Part shown: in pieces, positions 6,499 through 10,549 of the stretch
Layout: every line of letters starts with the position of its first letter
Numbering within the stretch: position 1 is the first letter of the stretch
From: Avidehalobacter sp964569265
GTDB lineage: Bacteria; Bacillota; Dehalobacteriia; UBA4068; UBA4997
Length of the DNA stretch: 10,549 nucleotides
NCBI GenBank assembly: GCA_964569265.1
Contig: CAZMTO010000038.1
Location: forward strand, 1 to 10,549
Direction of reading: 5' to 3'
The notes under the pieces: generated by a model
Databases searched by the model: none
Seen by the model: only the letters and a program-made list of their open reading frames with translations
Told to the model about the DNA's origin: nothing
Translations under genes and position numbers: made by a program

Positions 6499-7422
6499 AT
6501 GATGAGCTGGCAAAAAAGTGTTACTGAATTGATAGGGAAAACCCCGTTGCTGGAGCTTAGCAATTATAACGCGGCGCATAATTTGGCGGCGGTGGTGTTG
6601 GCCAAGCTGGAATATTTTAACCCGGCGGGCAGTGCCAAAGACCGTATTGCCAAAGCTATGCTGGATGATGCCGAGGCAGCAGGGCTTGTTGGCCCGGGCG
6701 CGGTTATTATTGAGCCGACCAGCGGCAACACCGGTATTGGGCTGGCAATGCTGGCGGCGGCGCGTGGGTATAAAATTATTTTAACAATGCCGGAAACTAT
6801 GAGTGTGGAGCGGCGCAACCTGCTTAAAGCTTATGGTGCCCAACTGGTGCTTACCGACGGTACTAAGGGTATGCAGGGTGCAATAGATAAAGCCAACGAG
6901 CTGGCGGCCGAAATTGAGGGCAGCTTTATACCGGGGCAGTTTGTAAACCCGGCCAACCCGGCAGCGCATTTTGCAACCACCGGCCCCGAGGTTTGGCAGC
7001 AGACTGACGGCAAGGTAGATATTTTGGTGGCAGGTGTGGGCACCGGCGGCACAATATCCGGCACGGGGGCATATTTAAAGCAGCAAAACCCCAACATAAA
7101 GGTGGTGGCGGTAGAACCTGCATCGTCGGCAGTGTTGTCGGGCGGCAAACCCGGCCCGCATAAATTGCAGGGGATTGGTGCGGGGTTTGTTCCCGAAACT
7201 TTTAACCGGGCAGTGGTTGACGAAATTTTGCCGGTAGAAAACGAAGCTGCCTTTGCTGCAATGAAGGAGCTTGCTCAGCGTGAGGGTATATTGGTGGGCA
7301 TAACATCGGGGGCGGCAGTGTGGGCTGCCACCGAATTAGCCAAGCGCCCGGAAAATGCGGGGAAGGTTGTTGTGGCTATATTGCCTGACACTGGGGAGCG
7401 TTACCTCTCAGCGTTGCAATAA
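6499..7422 (+). CDS. cysK: CysK, O-acetylserine sulfhydrylase (cysteine synthase A)
   Basis: This fold-type II PLP enzyme makes cysteine from O-acetylserine and sulfide in the cytosol. The PLP lysine is Lys47 in NPAGSAKDRIA. The substrate loop is TSGNTG (74-79), the phosphate-binding loop is GVGTGGT (179-185), and Ser270 (GITSGAA) contacts the pyridine ring. The family C-terminal motif PDTGERYLS is present, and the protein then ends at SALQ, near the normal length. Two ATG codons are adjacent (6499 and 6502); GGGGG lies 5-8 nt upstream of them. The gene has its own promoter, is divergent from nifS, and supplies the cysteine that NifS consumes. Its last ~10 nt and stop codon reappear several times, in both orientations, in the repeat array that follows. 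Confidence 0.97.
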   Translation: MMSWQKSVTELIGKTPLLELSNYNAAHNLAAVVLAKLEYFNPAGSAKDRIAKAMLDDAEAAGLVGPGAVIIEPTSGNTGIGLAMLAAARGYKIILTMPETMSVERRNLLKAYGAQLVLTDGTKGMQGAIDKANELAAEIEGSFIPGQFVNPANPAAHFATTGPEVWQQTDGKVDILVAGVGTGGTISGTGAYLKQQNPNIKVVAVEPASSAVLSGGKPGPHKLQGIGAGFVPETFNRAVVDEILPVENEAAFAAMKELAQREGILVGITSGAAVWAATELAKRPENAGKVVVAILPDTGERYLSALQ

Positions 7423-7532
7423 TACGGTATCTTTAGGCTCGTTGTCTGCTTGGCTCACCGGCGTACTATTAGTACGCCTAAATCGCCCGCGCAGCCGTAC
7501 TCACCTAAATCTACCGCATTCTTGCAACGCTA
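7409..7532 (+). repeat. Long imperfect hairpin joining the cysK 3' end to the repeat module
   Basis: The left arm (7409-7437) covers the last cysK codons, the stop, six spacer bases and TTTAGG. The right arm (7504-7532) is its reverse complement at 24 of 29 positions. The enclosed loop holds the perfect palindrome GCGTACTATTAGTACGC (8-bp arms). There is no T tract, so it is not a standard intrinsic terminator; it could protect the message 3' end or act in another way. The same fold occurs after the aminopeptidase gene (10268-10393). Confidence 0.75.
7429..7512 (+). repeat. 84-bp gene-end module, copy 1
   Basis: The module starts with ATCTTTAGGCTCG and ends with CACCTAAATCT. It begins 6 nt after the cysK stop codon. 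A second copy at 10290-10372 begins 6 nt after the aminopeptidase stop codon. The two differ by two substitutions and one deleted base. Confidence 0.9.
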
Positions 7533-7652
7533 CGCGTTGTAATAACGGCACATCAGCGGTGTTATATAATTTCTCGCTTGTCGGCGTACATAGAGTACGC
7601 CTCCGTCGACTCGAAATTCTATTCCTTGCATCTGCACCATTCTTGCAACGCT
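7485..7652 (+). repeat. 168-bp direct repeat, copy 1
   Basis: It is identical base for base to 7749-7916 (offset 264 bp). It includes an inverted and then a direct degenerate copy of the cysK gene end, the motif GCACATCAGCGGTG, and the palindrome GGCGTAC-ATAGA-GTACGCC. Divergence starts at 7653. Open frames across it are by-products of the repeat and are not called as genes. Confidence 0.9.
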
Positions 7653-7748
7653 ACGCGTTGTAATAACGGCACATCTGCTGTGTTATGTCTGCAATTTGCT
7701 CGCGACGCGTACTATTAGTACGCCTAAATTGCTTGTGCCCGAATGGGT

Positions 7749-7916
7749 GCCCGCGCAGCCGTACTCACCTAAATCTACCGCATTCTTGCAACGCTACGCG
7801 TTGTAATAACGGCACATCAGCGGTGTTATATAATTTCTCGCTTGTCGGCGTACATAGAGTACGCCTCCGTCGACTCGAAATTCTATTCCTTGCATCTGCA
7901 CCATTCTTGCAACGCT
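7749..7916 (+). repeat. 168-bp direct repeat, copy 2
   Basis: This is an exact second copy of 7485-7652. The block before it repeats GTACTATTAGTACGCCTAAAT (split here as palindrome plus CCTAAAT), with about 16 extra bases before the shared GCCCGCGCAGCC. After 7916 the sequence drifts from copy 1 (for example GCGCGCTGCAATAA in place of ACGCGTTGTAATAA), so the unit is older at its right edge or was not homogenised there. Confidence 0.9.
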
Positions 7917-7989
7917 GCGCGCTGCAATAACGGCACATCTGCTGTGCTGTGCCTGCATTTTGCTTGCGATGCTTCAATACTTCAATAAA

Positions 7990-8060
7990 AAAAGCCGCGC
8001 CGCACGGCGTATATAGGGCGGTGGGTGGGAATAGATAGAAGCCACTTTAGCGCGGCTTTT
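7990..8060. terminator. Long-looped hairpin with terminator-like arms
   Basis: AAAAGCCGCGC (7990-8000) and GCGCGGCTTTT (8050-8060) pair perfectly over 11 bp around a 49-nt loop. The loop can itself fold: GTGG (8021-8024) with CCAC (8042-8045). A tract of T follows the stem on both strands (seven on the minus strand). Either it is a bidirectional terminator with an unusually long loop, or a small structured RNA. GTATATAGGGCGGTGGG in the loop (8009-8025) recurs exactly at 8144-8160. Confidence 0.6.
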
Positions 8061-8250
8061 AAAACCGAAATTGCAATAATGGTACATCAGCGGTGCTGTG
8101 CCTGCAATTTGCTTGCGACAATTCAATCAAGGTTGCTGCCAAGGTATATAGGGCGGTGGGCGATAAAAGGTAACCGTTTATTCAGCCGTGATTGAAAAAA
8201 CTTATACAAACTATCTATATGTAAGCTTTATTGCTCAAACTGCAAACCGT
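8061..8250. repeat. Right edge of the cysK-side array, with second copy of a 17-bp loop motif (8144-8160)
   Basis: Positions 8068-8115 hold another degenerate unit (TTGCAATAATGG, ACATCAGCGGTG, CTGTGCCTGCAATTTGCTTGCGA) that parallels 7935-7970. GTATATAGGGCGGTGGG at 8144-8160 matches 8009-8025 exactly. From 8161 to 8250 I see no gene, repeat or clear signal. Confidence 0.6.
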
Positions 8251-8257
8251 AAAAAAG

Positions 8258-8284
8258 CCCCGACCGGCACTGTACCGATCGGGG
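8258..8284 (-). terminator. Intrinsic terminator of iscR
   Basis: CCCCGACCGG (8258-8267) pairs with CCGATCGGGG (8275-8284; one G-U pair on one strand) around a 7-nt loop. On the minus strand the stem is followed by GC and six T (8256-8251). It lies 6 nt after the iscR stop codon. Confidence 0.9.
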
Positions 8285-8290
8285 TTTGTG

Positions 8291-8728
8291 TTAAATGCTG
8301 TAATCGTTGTAGTACATTTTTTGTTGTTGGTCTAAAATATCCTGTAGGGTAACGCTGTCTAAATAATCGTTTATAACGCGGTTTAAACCCTGCCAAACCG
8401 GCAGTGTGGCGCAGGCTGTGCTGCGTGTGCAATTAAGGTGGTCACCTTCTAAGCAAACCACCGGCGCAAGGCTGCCCTCGGTAAGGCGCAAAATGCTGCC
8501 AACCGTGTATTTTTCCGGCAGTTTGGCCAGCCTATACCCACCCATAAAGCCGCGGTTAGCTTGCAGCATATCAGATTTATTAAGCAGCGATACAATTTGT
8601 TCCAGATATTTTTTAGATATCCCCTGACGTTCGGCAATATCTTTAAGGGCAATAAAGCCGTCATTTTGATGTTCGGCTAAATCCAGCATTAAGCGCAGGG
8701 CATAGCGCCCCTTGGTAGAAATTTTCAT
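8291..8728 (-). CDS. iscR: Rrf2-family transcriptional regulator, IscR-like
   Basis: IscR-type regulators bind a [2Fe-2S] cluster and adjust Fe-S and cysteine genes to cluster supply. The chosen start (ATG 8728, MKISTKGRYALRLMLDLA) is the invariant Rrf2 N-terminus and has GAGGTGA 6 nt upstream; the longer frame to 8758 has no such support. Residues 1-65 form the winged helix-turn-helix (DIAERQGISKKYLEQIVSLL, then the wing GGYRLAK). Cys92, Cys100 and Cys106 (VCLEG, NCTRS, ACATLP) match the three cluster cysteines of IscR in order and near-spacing. The length is 145 residues. Likely targets are nifS-iscU-HD-mnmA and cysK and perhaps itself. A CymR-like cysteine regulator is the alternative, but CymR lacks this cysteine trio. 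Confidence 0.92.
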   Translation of the reverse strand: MKISTKGRYALRLMLDLAEHQNDGFIALKDIAERQGISKKYLEQIVSLLNKSDMLQANRGFMGGYRLAKLPEKYTVGSILRLTEGSLAPVVCLEGDHLNCTRSTACATLPVWQGLNRVINDYLDSVTLQDILDQQQKMYYNDYSI

Positions 8729-8742
8729 ACGGTTCACCTCAT

Positions 8743-8772
8743 AACCCAATAATAACATAAACTTACTGGGTT
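8743..8772. promoter_or_regulatory. Inverted repeat in the iscR leader, possible autoregulatory site
   Basis: AACCCAATAA (8743-8752) and TTACTGGGTT (8763-8772) are reverse complements at 9 of 10 positions and lie just upstream of the iscR ribosome binding site. A second iscR promoter candidate overlaps it on the minus strand (TTGCAA 8778-8773, 18-bp spacer, TATTAT 8754-8749). A repressor bound here could block the promoter or elongation. Confidence 0.4.
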
Positions 8773-8805
8773 TTGCAAGAGAAACCGTACACTATGTAAA
8801 ATTAC

Positions 8806-8860
8806 TTGTTAAACTTGTAAAAATAACATATAATTATATGATGATACTTGCTGTTAACAA
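8806..8860. promoter_or_regulatory. Overlapping divergent promoters for iscR and the aminopeptidase
   Basis: Plus strand: TTGTTA (8806-8811), 17-bp spacer, TATAAT (8829-8834). Minus strand: TTGTTA (8860-8855), 16-bp spacer, TATAAT (8838-8833). The two -10 boxes are the two halves of one perfect palindrome, CATATAATTATATG (8827-8840). RNA polymerase could occupy only one at a time. The leader for the aminopeptidase would be about 55 nt and that for iscR about 100 nt. Confidence 0.6.
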
Positions 8861-8897
8861 TTACGTTGTAAAATATTATTTGGGAGGTATTTTATAG

Positions 8898-10283
8898 ATG
8901 AAGCGTGAAAACTGTTTTAAATTTTATACTGATGCCGATATGGCAGCCCTGGAGGAAACCGCTGCCGGGTACCGTTATTTTTTAAGTGTGGGCAAAACCG
9001 AACGCGAATGTGTACGCGAGATAATTAAGCAGGCGCGTGCTGCCGGGTATCGCAGTATGGACGAAGTGCGGGCCGAAGGCAGGCAGCTTATAACCGGTGA
9101 CAAGGTTTATGCCGTTTGTATGAAAAAAGCCGTAGCTATGTTTCGTATTGGTAAGCAGGGGCCGGCCCATGGTTTTAATATTTTAGGTGCGCATATAGAT
9201 TCGCCGCGGCTGGATATTAAGCAAAACCCTTTGTTTGAAGATGGCGAGCTGGCCTTTTTGGATACGCATTACTACGGCGGCATAAAAAAGTATCAGTGGG
9301 TTACGGTGCCGCTGGCACTGCACGGTACGGTAGTTAAAAAGGACGGTACCGCAGTGGATATTGCCATTGGTGAGGATGCCGATGACCCGGTATTTTGTGT
9401 TACCGATTTGCTGATACATCTGGCTGAGGATCAGATGACCAAAAAAGGTGCCAAGGTGGTAGAGGGCGAAGATTTGAACATTTTGGTGGGCAATATGCCT
9501 TTGGCCGGTGTCGAAAAAGAAGCAGTGTGTGCCAATGTTCTGCAACTGCTTAAAGCCAAGTACGGCCTTGACGAGGAGGATTTTGTTTCGGCAGAAATTG
9601 AAGCGGTGCCGGCAGGTGCGGCGCGAGAAGCCGGTTTTGACCGCAGTATGATACTTTCTTATGGGCAGGATGACCGATCCTGTGCTTATACATCGCTAAA
9701 GGCTATGCTGCAAGTTACCGAAAGTGAACGCACGGCCTGTTGTCTGCTGGTAGATAAAGAAGAAATCGGCAGTGTGGGCGCCACCGGTATGCAATCGCGC
9801 TTTTTTGAAAACACCGTAGCCGAGCTGCTGGAGCTTTGCGGTGAATATTCGGAGCTTACCCTGCGCTGGGCACTGCGTGACAGCCGTATGTTATCGTCGG
9901 ATGTAAGTTCGGCGTATGATCCTGCATATGCGGCAGCCTTTGAAAAAAACAACGTGGCGTATTTGTCGCATGGTCTGGTGTTTAACAAATTTACCGGTGC
10001 GCGCGGCAAGTCCGGTTCTAACGATGCTAACGCCGAATATTTGGCCGATATACGCCGTATTATGGACGATGCCGGTGTGCATTACCAAACGGCCGAGCTG
10101 GGCCGTGTAGATTTGGGCGGTGGCGGCACCATTGCTTATATTTTGGCGCTTTACGGTATGGAAGTTATTGACAGTGGTGTGCCGGTGCTTAGTATGCACG
10201 CCCCGTGGGAGGTTACTTCTAAGGCGGATGTATATGAGGCTTACAAGGGCTATTCCGCCTTCTTACGCCAGAAGGGACAATAG
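8898..10283 (+). CDS. M18-family metallo-aminopeptidase
   Basis: M18 enzymes are dodecameric cytosolic peptidases with two metal ions that remove N-terminal residues, often acidic or hydrophobic ones, from peptides. The metal and catalytic residues follow the family order: His99 and Asp101 (GAHIDSPRLD), the Asp258-Asp259 pair (YGQDDRSCAY), Glu288-Glu289 (DKEEIGSVGATG), Asp335 (SSDVSSA) and His434 (SMHAPWE). The middle insertion (about 115-250) is the dimerisation domain. The length of 461 residues is normal for the bacterial ApeA-like branch. The start ATG has GGGAGGT about 11 nt upstream. It is a single-gene unit divergent from iscR. Its last codon, stop and 3' end are mirrored in the repeat module that follows. 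The substrate is not predictable. Confidence 0.95.
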   Translation: MKRENCFKFYTDADMAALEETAAGYRYFLSVGKTERECVREIIKQARAAGYRSMDEVRAEGRQLITGDKVYAVCMKKAVAMFRIGKQGPAHGFNILGAHIDSPRLDIKQNPLFEDGELAFLDTHYYGGIKKYQWVTVPLALHGTVVKKDGTAVDIAIGEDADDPVFCVTDLLIHLAEDQMTKKGAKVVEGEDLNILVGNMPLAGVEKEAVCANVLQLLKAKYGLDEEDFVSAEIEAVPAGAAREAGFDRSMILSYGQDDRSCAYTSLKAMLQVTESERTACCLLVDKEEIGSVGATGMQSRFFENTVAELLELCGEYSELTLRWALRDSRMLSSDVSSAYDPAYAAAFEKNNVAYLSHGLVFNKFTGARGKSGSNDANAEYLADIRRIMDDAGVHYQTAELGRVDLGGGGTIAYILALYGMEVIDSGVPVLSMHAPWEVTSKADVYEAYKGYSAFLRQKGQ

Positions 10284-10393
10284 CACCCCATCTTTAGGCT
10301 CGTTGTCTGCTTGGCTCAGCGGCGTACTATCAGTACGCCTAAATCGCCGCGCAGCCGTACTCACCTAAATCTGGGGCACTCTTGCCCTTCTGG
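10268..10393 (+). repeat. Long imperfect hairpin joining the aminopeptidase 3' end to the repeat module
   Basis: The left arm 10268-10298 spans the last codons, the TAG, six bases and TTTAGG. The right arm 10364-10393 is complementary at 25 of 31 positions, with one bulged base. Mismatches fall at the same structural places as in the cysK hairpin: TC after CCTAAA, CA opposite the last two mirrored spacer bases, and C opposite the first base of the stop codon. Confidence 0.75.
10290..10372 (+). repeat. 84-bp gene-end module, copy 2 (83 bp)
   Basis: This is the second copy of the module at 7429-7512, again starting 6 nt after a stop codon. Its palindromic core reads GCGTACTATCAGTACGC, with 7-bp arms. 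Confidence 0.9.
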
Positions 10394-10436
10394 TATGCTA
10401 ACAAAGGTTATCTGTACCACTCTTGCAATTTTGCAG
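10382..10436 (+). repeat. 55-bp direct repeat, copy 1
   Basis: It is identical to 10495-10549 (offset 113 bp). It begins TTGCCCTTCTGG, a reverse-complement echo of the aminopeptidase gene end, and includes the array motif CCACTCTTGC. Confidence 0.9.
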
Positions 10437-10494
10437 GTAGTGCAGTGCGGTTTTATCTACTTTGTCGTCAGCTTCCTCACTTGTCGGCGTACAT

Positions 10495-10549
10495 TTGCCC
10501 TTCTGGTATGCTAACAAAGGTTATCTGTACCACTCTTGCAATTTTGCAG
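10495..10549 (+). repeat. 55-bp direct repeat, copy 2 (reaches the window edge)
   Basis: This is an exact copy of 10382-10436 up to the last base of the window, so the true repeat may be longer. It joins directly to CTTGTCGGCGTACAT, the left half of a palindrome that is complete in the cysK array (7578-7604 region); the right half is missing here. Confidence 0.85.

Noticed and set aside
7355..7930. Two plus-strand open frames over the cysK array giving near-identical basic peptides
   Set aside because: They are translations of the duplicated repeat (same peptide from both 168-bp copies), lack ribosome binding sites and resemble no protein family. The repeat keeps this frame open by its composition.
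7429..8160. CRISPR array
   Set aside because: Units are long and uneven, internally palindromic, with no regular 25-40 bp spacers and no cas genes nearby.
10120..10514. Plus-strand open frames over the end of the aminopeptidase gene and the following array
   Set aside because: One runs out of frame through the aminopeptidase gene and into the repeat; the other is only repeat. Their shared peptide with the cysK array comes from the 84-bp module.
1..10549. tRNA or rRNA genes
   Set aside because: No cloverleaf with TTCRA-type T loop and acceptor pairing and no rRNA core sequences were recognised by eye on either strand. A covariance search was not possible here.

Overview
The window looks like a chromosomal stretch of a spore-forming Bacillota (Clostridia-like) genome, probably anaerobic. 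The basis is a SpoVT-type sporulation regulator, the DXP-independent PdxS/PdxT route to pyridoxal phosphate (PLP), a clostridial-style iscS-iscU-mnmA cluster, an M18 aminopeptidase of the bacterial type, and a C-terminal piece of a large serine recombinase as carried by Firmicutes integrative elements. The species cannot be named from sequence alone.

Layout. Positions 1-627 are the right end of an integrative element: the C-terminus of a large serine recombinase, then about 145 bp of terminal DNA. From about 628 the host gene spoVT resumes in frame, but without its first roughly ten codons, its start signal or its promoter, so the element sits inside spoVT. A bidirectional terminator (1153-1182) separates spoVT from the convergent minus-strand pair pdxS-pdxT (PLP synthase). 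A 232-bp gap with repeats leads to a minus-strand operon nifS/iscS - iscU - HD-domain protein - mnmA, which starts from a strong promoter near 6287-6315. That operon mobilises cysteine sulfur, assembles Fe-S clusters and 2-thiolates tRNA wobble uridine. Divergent to it is cysK (cysteine synthase), with its own consensus promoter and a leader holding a possible 17-codon upstream ORF. After cysK come about 870 bp without genes, packed with repeats and one long-looped hairpin. Then come iscR/Rrf2 on the minus strand and, divergently, an M18 aminopeptidase on the plus strand, followed by another repeat array that runs to the window edge.

How the genes work together. CysK makes cysteine; NifS/IscS strips its sulfur; IscU and MnmA use that sulfur; IscR probably senses cluster status and controls the set; PdxS/PdxT makes the PLP that both NifS and CysK need. 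The HD-domain protein is co-transcribed with them, with no known role there.

Most unusual features. (1) A serine-recombinase element splits spoVT at a conserved position, an arrangement like the skin-type elements that excise during sporulation. (2) A dispersed intergenic repeat family has variable segments that match the sequence of whichever gene it sits beside. After cysK and after the aminopeptidase, an 84-bp module begins exactly 6 nt past the stop codon and is followed by a near-complementary copy of that gene's own 3' end, so each gene end can fold into a long hairpin. Upstream of pdxS the same family carries a duplicated copy of the pdxS-proximal sequence.
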